Of a DNA stretch of 9,950 bases, positions 1 to 8,100 are shown piece after piece (positions within the stretch are counted from its first letter, which is position 1; every line of letters begins with the position of its first letter). A program made the position numbers and the translations under genes. Under the pieces are notes generated by a model. The model had not been told where the DNA came from. It ran no database searches and saw only the letters and a list, made by a program, of their open reading frames with translations. Location: positions 8,667 to 18,616 of the forward strand of contig QHVD01000154.1 in the NCBI GenBank assembly GCA_003222235.1, written 5' to 3'. The DNA comes from Gemmatimonadota bacterium. GTDB taxonomy: Bacteria; Gemmatimonadota; Gemmatimonadetes; Gemmatimonadales; GWC2-71-9.

Positions 1-1
1 C

Positions 2-583
2 ATCAAGCCGCTCGATTGGCAGTTCGAAAGCGGCGATCGGGTCGAGCTCAACATCGAGCCGCAAGGCGACCGGCCGACGGAGGACTTTGATCTGTTCGGG
101 TCCGACGCCAAGACCGTGACCATTCCGGCGGGCACGTACCGGTGGACGCGGTACAGCCTGCAGGGGGCGTTGGCCGTGAAGCGCAAGGTCAACGGCGAAG
201 CCACCTTGTCGCGCGGCACTTTCTACGGTGGCCACCTGAACGGTCTCGCGCTGACACTGAGGGTGAAACCGTCGGCGTTGATCACCACGGAAGCGGGCTG
301 GGAGCGCAACAGTGCCCAATTGCCGCAGGGCGATTTCATTCAGTACCTGTACAGCGGCCGCTTCCAGGTGAACGTGTCCGCCGACTTGCAGGTCTCGAGC
401 TTCCTCCAATACGACAATGAAAGCCGCAACTTCGGCACCAACACGAGGGTGCGCTGGACGTTCAACCCCCTCGGCGACCTGTTCGTCGTCCTCAATCACA
501 ACCTGCGGCGCAATCTCAACGATCGCCTCGTGTTCGATTCCAACCAGCTGCTGGTGAAGGTGCAATATGCCTATCGCTTCTAG
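2..583 (+). CDS. DUF5916-like outer-membrane beta-barrel protein, C-terminal part (5' end outside window)
   Basis: The reading frame is open from base 2 to the TAG at 581-583, giving about 193 residues, so the true start lies upstream. The visible part has alternating polar/hydrophobic beta-strands typical of an outer-membrane barrel. It includes a G-x-FYGGHLNGL-type strand, a 'Lp-x-G-x-F' segment and the block RWTFNPLGDLFVVLNHN, and it ends in the aromatic residue Phe (VQYAYRF), as barrels recognised by the BAM machinery do. From family knowledge, this pattern matches the C-terminus of DUF5916 proteins, which usually carry an N-terminal CBM9-like domain that would lie outside the window. The function of the family is not established. 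Its last 17 bases overlap the next gene, so the two are probably co-transcribed. A different barrel family is possible but less likely. Confidence 0.82.
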   Translation: MKPLDWQFESGDRVELNIEPQGDRPTEDFDLFGSDAKTVTIPAGTYRWTRYSLQGALAVKRKVNGEATLSRGTFYGGHLNGLALTLRVKPSALITTEAGWERNSAQLPQGDFIQYLYSGRFQVNVSADLQVSSFLQYDNESRNFGTNTRVRWTFNPLGDLFVVLNHNLRRNLNDRLVFDSNQLLVKVQYAYRF

Positions 584-1481
584 GCGCATCTCGTGGCTCA
601 CGGCCCTATCGTGCGCCGGGCTGTTCACCGGCTGCGAGGGGAAGCGTGAGGTCAGGGCCGCTGACGGGCAGGCCCAGCAGCCGCTCGAAGACGTTGGCGC
701 CGCCAGCTTCGATCACTCGACCCAGATCGACAATCCATGGATGCCTCTGAAGCCGGGAACGCGGTTCGTCTATGAGGGAACCAGCGCCGAAGACGACGGC
801 ACGCTCGTGCCGCATCGCATCGTCGTCCACGTCACCGACCTGACGAAGGTGATCGGCGGCATTCGGACACTGGTCACTTGGGACCTGGATTACAAGAAGG
901 GCGAGTTGGTGGAGGCGGAGCTCGCCTTCTTTGCGCAGGACCGGACCGGCACCGTTTGGTACCTGGGTGAGTACCCGGAGGAATACGAGGACGGCAAGTT
1001 CGTCGCAGCTCGACCCTGGATCCACGGGTTCGAAGATGCCAGGGCGGGAATCATGATGCAGCCCCGGCCCGAGCTCGGGACGCCGAGCTATTCAGAGGGG
1101 TGGGGGCCCGCCGTCGAGTGGACGGATCGAGGGCGGGTGGACCAGGTGGGTCAGAAGACCTGCGTCCCCGTGGGCTGCTACACGGACGTCCTGGTGATCG
1201 CCGAGTCCAGCGCGGGGGAGCCGGGTGCCGAACAGCTCAAGTACTACGCGCGCGGCGTTGGCAGCGTCCGCGTCGGCTGGAGAGGCGCAGGAGAGAAAAC
1301 GAAGGAGACCCTGGAGCTGGCCAGGGTCGAGCAGGTAGATGCGACGTCGTTGGCTGAGGTGCGTGCGCGGGCGCTCGAGCTGGAGCGAAGCGCCTATCGG
1401 CGCAGCACCGCCGTGTACGCTCACACGCCACCGGCGGAACGGACGCCCGGCGCAGATGGTCAGGGAGGGCTCCGGCGATGA
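567..1481 (+). CDS. Secreted lipoprotein of an uncharacterised family (IDNPWxPLKPGTxFVYEG type)
   Basis: This gene encodes 304 aa. A basic N-terminus (SRR), a hydrophobic stretch (residues 8-22) and the lipobox LFTGC, with Cys23 as the lipidation site, show a lipoprotein; mature residues 24-25 are Glu-Gly, not Asp, so outer-membrane sorting is plausible. Conserved-looking blocks are IDNPWMPLKPGTRFVYEG (54-71), FFAQDRTGTVWYLGE (121-135) and KYYARGVGSVRVG (225-237). From memory these recur in a family of secreted proteins annotated only as hypothetical, predicted to be mainly beta. Cys199 and Cys204 could form a disulfide. The C-terminal 40 residues are charged and low in complexity. The start at 567 is supported by GAAGG at 556-560. 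The gene overlaps the upstream gene by 17 bases and shares ATGA (1478-1481) with the RND gene downstream, which implies translational coupling. The role is unknown; context suggests an envelope accessory of the export genes. Confidence 0.85.
   Translation: MPIASRRISWLTALSCAGLFTGCEGKREVRAADGQAQQPLEDVGAASFDHSTQIDNPWMPLKPGTRFVYEGTSAEDDGTLVPHRIVVHVTDLTKVIGGIRTLVTWDLDYKKGELVEAELAFFAQDRTGTVWYLGEYPEEYEDGKFVAARPWIHGFEDARAGIMMQPRPELGTPSYSEGWGPAVEWTDRGRVDQVGQKTCVPVGCYTDVLVIAESSAGEPGAEQLKYYARGVGSVRVGWRGAGEKTKETLELARVEQVDATSLAEVRARALELERSAYRRSTAVYAHTPPAERTPGADGQGGLRR
1463..1469 (+). promoter_or_regulatory. Shine-Dalgarno of RND1
   Basis: GGGAGGG lies 8 bases before the ATG at 1478 and 11 before the second in-frame ATG at 1481. 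The first is preferred because its N-terminus (MMRS) lines up residue for residue with the paralogue RND2 (MIRS). The site lies inside the end of the lipoprotein gene. Confidence 0.6.
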
Positions 1482-4400
1482 TGCGTTCGTTCGTTACCTC
1501 GAGCATGAAGTATCGGGTTCTGGTGGTCGCGATCGCCGCCGTGACGATGGTATTCGGCACCAGGCAACTGCGCCATATGCCGGTGGACGTCTTGCCCGAG
1601 TTCTCGCTGCCGTACGTGGAGATTCAGACCGAAGCCCTCGGACTGTCCGCCGAGGAAGTGGAGCAATTGATCACCCTGGGGATGGAGCAGGACCTGCTCA
1701 ACGGGGTGCCGTGGGTTCAGACGATCCGCTCCGAGTCGCTTCCCGGGCTGTCGTCCATTGTCATCGTCTTCAAGCCCGGGACCGACCTCATGCGGGCACG
1801 ACAGATGGTGGCCGAGCGCCTTACTCAGGCCTACGCGTTACCACACGTGTCTAAACCGCCCATCATGATCCAGCCCCTCTCGGCGACGAGCCGGGTCATG
1901 ATCGTCGGGCTGTCCTCGAAGTCCCTGTCCCCGATCCAAGTGTCGGTGCTCGCCCGTTGGACGATTGCGCCCCGCCTGAAGGGCGTGCCCGGCGTTGCCA
2001 ACGTGGCCATCTGGGGTCAGCGCGACCGGCAGCTGCAGGTCCGGGTCTATCCCGAGCGGTTGCGCGATCGAGGCGTGTCGCTGCTCCGGGTGCTCGAAAC
2101 CACGGGCAACGCACTGTGGTGGTCGACCTTGTCCTTTGTGGAGGCGTCGACGCCCGGTTCGGGAGGGTTCATCGATACCCACAATCAACGGCTCGGCATC
2201 CGGCATATCTCCCCGATTGTCTCACCGCAGGCGCTGGCTCAGATGCCGATCGAGGGCACGCCCCTGCGCCTGGCTGACGTCGCCGACGTGGTGGAAGATC
2301 ATCAACCGCTGATCGGTGACGCTCTCACCAACGACGGCCCCGGCCTGTTGCTCGTCGTCGAGAAATTCCCGGGCGCCAACACGCTGGCCGTCACGCGCGA
2401 GGTGAGAAAGGCCCTCGCGGAGTTACGTCCCGCCCTGACGGGCATGGAAGTCGATACGAAAGTCTTTCGCCAGGCGGACTTTATCGAGCTGGCCATCCGT
2501 AATCTCGCCGTCGCCGTGGTCGTCGGGCTGACTCTCCTGGTGGCGCTCGTCGCCGCGTTTTTCTTCGATTGGCGCACGACCCTGATCAGCGTCGTGGCGA
2601 TCGTGGTGTCGATCGTGGCCGCGGGCCTCGTGCTCTACGTGACCGGGGCGACCCTCAATTTGGTCGTCTTGACGGGGTTGGCGATCGCCCTCGGGATCGT
2701 GGTTTACGATGCGGTCATCGACGTCGAAACCGTCACGCGACGGCTGCGCCAGTCCCGTCAGGACGGGAGGACCGAATCGACGCCGCACATCATGCTCGAA
2801 GCGGCGCTCGAGGCGCGCCGTCCGATCGTCTACGCGACCATGATCCTGCTGCTGGCGGTCGCGCCGATCTATTGGATGGGAGGCGTGTCGGGCGCCTTTG
2901 TCCGGCCGCTGGCCGTCTCCTATGGACTGGCGGTGCTGGCGTCGATGGTGGTTGCGTGGACCGTCACACCCGCGCTGGCCGTGACTCTCCTGGCGAATGC
3001 GCCGGTCGAGCACCGCGCGTCCGCATTCGTCGGGTGGCTGCAACGTGTCTACGGGCGCGTGCTGGCGCGCATCCTCCCGCGGGGGCGCGTGGCATTCGCC
3101 GCCGTGGCCGTCCTCACGGCAGTGGGCCTTCTGACCGTGCGATCCCTCGACCGCTCCTTGCTTCCTTCATTCAAGGAGCCGAACCTGGTGATCCACTTGA
3201 GCTCTCCGCCCGGCACATCACAGCCGGAGATGACGCGGATCTCGGGTCGGATCACTCGCGAGCTGCGGTCCATCCCCGGGGTTCGTCGCGTCGCGGCCCA
3301 CATCGGCCGCGCCGTGCTGGGAGATCGGCCCGTCGACGTGCATTCCGCCGAGCTCTGGGTGGGCATCGATCCCAAAGCCAATTACGACCGGACGGTGGCT
3401 GCGATCCAGGGCGTTGTCGATGGCTACCCCGGGCTGAAGCATCGGGTGCAGACCTACCTGAGTGAAATGAGCGAAGGCGCAGTGACGGGATCGCAAGACC
3501 GGATCGTCGCACGCGTCTATGGCGAGACCGAGGTTGGCCTCCGCGACCGGGCGGAGGAAGTCAGCAGAGCCGTCGCGGGGATCCCCGGCGTCGTTGAGTC
3601 GCACGTCGAGCTTCCGGTCCAGCAGGTCGCTCTTGAAGCCCAGGTCGACATCGCCGCCGCGCAGCGCCATGGCCTCAAACCCGGCGACGTGCGGCGCGCA
3701 GCAGCAACCCTGGTGTCCGGCATAGTGGTCGGGAACCTGTACGAGGAACAGAAGGTGTTCGAAGTGGTCGTGTGGAGCACGCCCGAAACGCGCCATAGCC
3801 TCAACAGCGTTCGCGATCTGCTGATCGACGCGCCCGGCGGCCGGCATGTGCGCTTGGGCGACGTGGCGCGCGTGCGCATCGTGCCCGCTTCCAGCGTCAT
3901 ACGTCATGACGCCGTCAAGCGCTACATCGACGTTATCGCCGACGTGGAAGGACGTGATCTCGCCGCGGTCGCAGCTGAGGTCAAGAGTCGCCTCGGGCAA
4001 CTCCAGTTCCCCCTCGAATATCACGCCGAAGTGCTCGGCGACTTTGTTGAGCGACAGGCTGTCCGGGACCGCCTGCTCGCTCTCGCGGTTGCCGCTTTGA
4101 TCGGGATGCTCTTCCTCTTTCAAGCAGCCTTTGGAAGTTGGCGCCTGGCGGCTCTCGCCGTATTGACCGTACCGGCCGCGCTCGCGGGCGGCGCGCTGGC
4201 AGCGCTCATCAGCGGCGGCGTTCTGTCTCTGGGTTCGCTCGCCGGCTTGCTCGCCGTGTTTGGGATCGCGGCTTGCAACAAGATCGTCCTGATCAATCGC
4301 TATCAGCATCTGCAGCGATACGAAGGCGAGCCCTTTGGTCCGGCGCTGGTGCTGCGCGGGGCTCGTGAGCAGCTCCCGCCCATCTTGCTGGCGACGTTCG

Positions 4401-4648
4401 CCACCGGCGTCGCGTTCCTCCCGGTGCTGCTCCTGGGTGACGTTCCCGGTCTCGAGATCCTGCGCCCGATGACGATTGTCACCCTGGGCGGTCTGGTCAC
4501 GGCGAGCCTGCTCGACTTGGTCTTCCTGCCCGCGCTCTTCTTGACTCTTGGGGTGAGGTGGGTGCAGGAGCCCGATCTGGTCATCGAAGCCGCTCCGGGT
4601 CGAGTGTTTGACGGTATGCAGGCAATTCCCCGGATGGCCGGGGACTGA
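1478..4648 (+). CDS. RND efflux permease RND1, HME/CzcA-like, with altered proton-relay residues
   Basis: This gene encodes 1056 aa, full length for the RND (ACR_tran) family. These inner-membrane proton antiporters have 12 TM helices and two large periplasmic porter/docking regions. TM1 covers about residues 12-30 and is followed by VDVLPEF (36-42) and EIQTEALGLS, the hallmark of the heavy-metal-efflux branch. TM2-TM4 lie at about 343-409, and the second TM block starts near residue 868. Compared with RND2, several usually conserved positions differ. The TM4 motif is VVYDAVIDVET, with Tyr410 where RND2 has Asp416 (the AcrB Asp407 position). The TM3 Pro is Val376. PLEQ is GMEQ (68-71). The TM10 basic position (AcrB Lys940) is Cys933. 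Asp411, Asp415 and Glu417 remain. The frame is intact throughout, which argues against a simple pseudogene. It starts within the lipoprotein stop and is followed by a 41-base gap. Its substrate is not deducible; no methionine-rich metal path is obvious. Confidence 0.93.
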   Translation: MMRSFVTSSMKYRVLVVAIAAVTMVFGTRQLRHMPVDVLPEFSLPYVEIQTEALGLSAEEVEQLITLGMEQDLLNGVPWVQTIRSESLPGLSSIVIVFKPGTDLMRARQMVAERLTQAYALPHVSKPPIMIQPLSATSRVMIVGLSSKSLSPIQVSVLARWTIAPRLKGVPGVANVAIWGQRDRQLQVRVYPERLRDRGVSLLRVLETTGNALWWSTLSFVEASTPGSGGFIDTHNQRLGIRHISPIVSPQALAQMPIEGTPLRLADVADVVEDHQPLIGDALTNDGPGLLLVVEKFPGANTLAVTREVRKALAELRPALTGMEVDTKVFRQADFIELAIRNLAVAVVVGLTLLVALVAAFFFDWRTTLISVVAIVVSIVAAGLVLYVTGATLNLVVLTGLAIALGIVVYDAVIDVETVTRRLRQSRQDGRTESTPHIMLEAALEARRPIVYATMILLLAVAPIYWMGGVSGAFVRPLAVSYGLAVLASMVVAWTVTPALAVTLLANAPVEHRASAFVGWLQRVYGRVLARILPRGRVAFAAVAVLTAVGLLTVRSLDRSLLPSFKEPNLVIHLSSPPGTSQPEMTRISGRITRELRSIPGVRRVAAHIGRAVLGDRPVDVHSAELWVGIDPKANYDRTVAAIQGVVDGYPGLKHRVQTYLSEMSEGAVTGSQDRIVARVYGETEVGLRDRAEEVSRAVAGIPGVVESHVELPVQQVALEAQVDIAAAQRHGLKPGDVRRAAATLVSGIVVGNLYEEQKVFEVVVWSTPETRHSLNSVRDLLIDAPGGRHVRLGDVARVRIVPASSVIRHDAVKRYIDVIADVEGRDLAAVAAEVKSRLGQLQFPLEYHAEVLGDFVERQAVRDRLLALAVAALIGMLFLFQAAFGSWRLAALAVLTVPAALAGGALAALISGGVLSLGSLAGLLAVFGIAACNKIVLINRYQHLQRYEGEPFGPALVLRGAREQLPPILLATFATGVAFLPVLLLGDVPGLEILRPMTIVTLGGLVTASLLDLVFLPALFLTLGVRWVQEPDLVIEAAPGRVFDGMQAIPRMAGD

Positions 4649-4677
4649 ATGCAGAGGTCGAGTCATGCAGCACGAAT

Positions 4678-4683
4678 GGGGAG
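4678..4683 (+). promoter_or_regulatory. Shine-Dalgarno of the mini-adaptor gene
   Basis: GGGGAG ends 6 bases before the ATG at 4690 and supports that start. The 41-base gap 4649-4689 shows no clear hairpin terminator or promoter, so transcription probably continues from RND1. Confidence 0.6.
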
Positions 4684-4689
4684 CAAGCC

Positions 4690-5139
4690 ATGAAGCATCG
4701 TGATCGCCGCAGGGTTGTCGGACTCCTGTTTGCCTGTCTGCAATTTGCAGCGTGCACACACGCCTCACAGGCTGCCACGGAAGAAGAACCCGTATCTGCC
4801 AAGGTCGAGCATCTCGAGGGAGCCGAGCCCGCTCGCGTGACCTTGACCAAGGACGCCGCCAGACGGCTCGACATTCAGACCGCCACCGTGCGCGTCATGG
4901 TGGTCGACCGAGTGCGGCGAGAGGTCATTCCCTACGCAGCGGTCCTGTACGACCCCGAGGGCGAGACCTGGACGTACACAAACCCCGAGCCGCTGACCTT
5001 CGTCCGCACTCGCATCGAGGTCGACTATATCGAGGGAGACTGGGCGATTCTGACGGCGGGTCCGCCACCGGGCACCGCGGTTGTGACGGTCGGAGCGCAA
5101 GAGTTGTTCGGGTCCGAGCTCGAGTTCGAAGAAGAGTGA
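4690..5139 (+). CDS. Small RND adaptor-like lipoprotein ('mini-MFP'), lacking hairpin and lipoyl domains
   Basis: This gene encodes 149 aa. A basic N-terminus (KHRDRRR), a hydrophobic stretch (9-21) and Cys22 in FAAC suggest a lipoprotein; Phe at -3 makes the lipobox imperfect. Residues 49-67 (RVTLTKDAARRLDIQTATV) resemble the segment near the start of RND periplasmic adaptors (HlyD/CusB-like membrane-fusion proteins). Residues 79-145 resemble their C-terminal membrane-proximal part: IPYAAVLYDPEGETWTY, then a repaired-strand region, then DWAILTAGPPPGTAVVTVGAQELFGSE. About 12 residues join the two. The lipoyl/barrel-sandwich, alpha-hairpin and beta-barrel domains (normally some 200 residues) are absent. 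The frame is clean and the gene has its own RBS, so it looks like a designed short form rather than a remnant. It lies between two RND genes and presumably binds one or both in the periplasm. Family resemblance is judged by eye. Confidence 0.82.
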   Translation: MKHRDRRRVVGLLFACLQFAACTHASQAATEEEPVSAKVEHLEGAEPARVTLTKDAARRLDIQTATVRVMVVDRVRREVIPYAAVLYDPEGETWTYTNPEPLTFVRTRIEVDYIEGDWAILTAGPPPGTAVVTVGAQELFGSELEFEEE

Positions 5140-5145
5140 CGCCGC

Positions 5146-5151
5146 GAGGGG
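5146..5151 (+). promoter_or_regulatory. Shine-Dalgarno of RND2
   Basis: GAGGGG lies 10 bases before the ATG at 5162, in the 22-base gap after the mini-adaptor stop. It supports the 5162 start, which also aligns with the RND1 N-terminus. Confidence 0.55.
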
Positions 5152-5161
5152 CGCCCCAGCC

Positions 5162-8100
5162 ATGATACGGTCGATTGTTGCAGCGAGCCTGAGGTTTCGG
5201 TTCATCGTCGTGGCGATCTCCGCGGCGATGCTCTTGCTCGGCATCAGACAGATCCCCAGCATGGCGGTGGACGTTTTCCCCGAGTTCGCGCCCGAACGCG
5301 AGGAGATTCAGACCATCTGCCTGGGGCTTTCCGCTCAGGAAGTGGAAGCTCTGGTCACCGTTCCGCTGGAGCAGGAGCTCAACGGTGTGGCCGGGCTGGA
5401 CCTGATGCGCTCCAAGTCCATCGCGGACTTGTCGTCGATCGAGCTGCTCTTCAAGCCGGGGACCGACATTCTCCGTGCCCGGCAGTTGGTGCAGGAGCGC
5501 ATTGCCACGGTGATACCCAACTTGCCCACCTGGGCGGCCCCACCGGTCCTCATGCCGCCGGTGTCGGTTACTGGCCGGTTCATGAAGATCGGGCTCTCGT
5601 CCAAGACGATTTCCCTGACCGACATGTCGATGACCGCTTATTGGACGATTCGGGCTCGCCTGCTCCGTGTGCCCGGCGTCGCCAACGTGGCCATCTGGGG
5701 CGAGCGGATCAAGATGCCGCAGGTGCGGGTCGATCCGGAACGCATGCACGCTCACGACGTCTCGCTCAACCAGGTCATGGAGGTCACGGCAGACGCTCTG
5801 GACGTCGGGATCCTGTACTTCAGCCACGGCGCGGTCATCGGTACCGGCGGGTTCATCGACACCCCCAATCAACGGCTCGGCATCCGGTCCGTCTCGCCGC
5901 TCGTCAGGCCCCAAGACCTGGCCCAAGTCCCCATCTCTGACAGACGGAAGGTCGATGGCACGCCGCTGGTCTTGAGGGACGTGGCGGATGTCGTGGAGGA
6001 TACCTGGCCGCTGTTCGGGGACGCGGTCATCAACGACGGTCCCGGGCTCATGCTCGTCGTGTTCAAGTATCCATGGGCCAACACGCTGCAGGCGACGCGC
6101 GACGTGGAAGCCGCGCTCGCGGAGCTGCGCCCCGGCCTCCCCGGTCTGGAGATCGACTCGTCGATCTTTCGACCGGCGGACTTCATCCAGCTCGCCTTCG
6201 ATAATCTCACCCGGGCTCTGGTCCTCGGGTGCGTGCTCGTGATGATGGTGCTCGCCGCCTTCCTGTTCGAGTGGCGCACCGCCCTGATCAGCCTGGTGGC
6301 CATTCCGCTGTCCCTCGTCGCGGGTGGACTCGTGCTGCTCGCGCGCGGCGCGACCCTCAATACGATGATTCTGGCGGGGTTCGTGATCGCCGTCGGCGTG
6401 GTGGTCGACGATGCGATCATCGACGTCGAGAACATCGTGCGGCGGCTGCGGCAGCACCGCGCCGCCGGGAGCGCCCGATCCACGGCCGGCGTCATCCTCG
6501 AAGCGTCGCTCGAGGTGCGCCAGGCGATCATCCATGCGACGCTGATCGATGCCGTCGTGTTGGTGCCGGTCTTTTTCATGGGTGGGGTGTCCGGCGCGTT
6601 CTTTCAGCCGATGGCGGTCTCCTACGCGTTGGCGGTGCTGGCGTCCATGGGCGTCGCATTGACGCTCACCCCCGTGCTTTGCCTGATGATGCTCCGGAAG
6701 GCCCCGATCACGCGACGCGAGCCGCCGCTGATGCGGTGGCTCAAGGGTGTCTACCAACCGGTGCTCGACGGAATCCTCCATCGACCGCGCCCGGTCTTCA
6801 TCGCCACGGCCCTCATCATGTTCGCGGGTGTGGCAGTGTTGCCGTGGCTCGGCGAGTCGCTGTTCCCGCAATTCAAGGAACGAGACTTCTTGATGCACTG
6901 GATTACCAAGCCGGGTACGTCCGTTGCGGAAGAGCGGCGCATGGCGACGCGAGCCAGTCGCGAGCTGCGGTCCATCCCGGGCGTCCGCAACTTTGGATCC
7001 CACATCGGGCAAGCCCTCCTGGCAGACGAAGTGAACGGCGTCAATTTCGGCGAGAATTGGATCAGCGTCGATCCGGCCGTAGACTATGACAAGACGGTGG
7101 CCGCCATCGAGGGGGTGGTCTCCGGCTATCCTGGGCTGTTTCACAATGTGGAGACCTACCTCAACGAGAGTATTGACGAGGTCCTCTCGGGATCAAAGGA
7201 AACCTTCGTCGTCCGCATCTACGGACCCGACTTGAAAGGCATCCACGTCAAAGCCGATGAGGTGGAGCACGCCCTCGCGAAGATCCCCGGTATCGTGGAC
7301 CTGCATGTGCAGCTCCAATCCGAGGTGCCTGAGGTCCAGGTCACCGTGAACCTCGCGGCGGCGCAACGCTACGGCATCAAACCCGGCGATGTGCGCCGAG
7401 CCTCGGCGACCCTACTACAGGGCGAAGAAGTCGGCGACGTGTTCCGCGATGGCAAGGCGTACGACGTGAACGTGTGGAGCACGCCCGAAACGCGCCACAG
7501 TCTGACCAGCATTCGTAAGCTTCCCATCGACACGCCCGGGCATGGGCACGTCCGCCTGGGCGATGTCGCAGATGTGCGCGTCGCGCCGGCGCAGAGCGTC
7601 ATCTATCGGGAAAACGACTCGCGCCGCATTGACGTGGGCGGCAACGTGCGGGGTCGGGATCTCGGCTCCGTGATGGATGAGCTCGAAGATCGCCTCGAGG
7701 AAGTCAAGTTCCCGCTCGGGTATCATGCGGTATTGCTCGGCGAGTACGCCGAGCGGCAGGCCGCCCAGACCCGCTTGTTCATCTTCGCGGCCGGTGCGGC
7801 GCTCGGAGTGTTCCTCATCCTGCTGGCGTCCTTCGAGAATGCGCGCCTGGCGGTCCTCGGCTTCCTGACCTTGCCCTCGGCGCTGGTGGGCGGACTGCTG
7901 GCTACATACTTCACCGGCGAAGTCATCTCGCTCGGATCGCTGGTCGGCTTCCTCACGGTCTTTGGGATTGCGGCGCGCAACCAGATCATGCTGATCAGTC
8001 ATTATCAGCATCTGGAGCGATACGAAGGCGAGACCTTTGGCTTGGCGCTCGCCGTGCGCGGTGGTCGCGAGCGGCTTTCGCCCATCTTGATGACGGCGCT

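Noticed and set aside
4649..4689. Possible terminator or promoter between RND1 and the mini-adaptor
   Set aside because: I see no stable hairpin with a T-run and no convincing -35/-10 pair; only an RBS is supported.
3218..4768. 516-aa open frame on the minus strand opposite RND1
   Set aside because: It has the same shadow composition, no recognisable motif and no RBS, while the plus strand encodes a clear RND permease.
4925..7144. 739-aa open frame on the minus strand, opposite the mini-adaptor and RND2
   Set aside because: Its translation is rich in His, Asp, Arg and Gln with no domain, and it is antisense to two well-supported genes. Long antisense frames are expected in GC-rich coding DNA.
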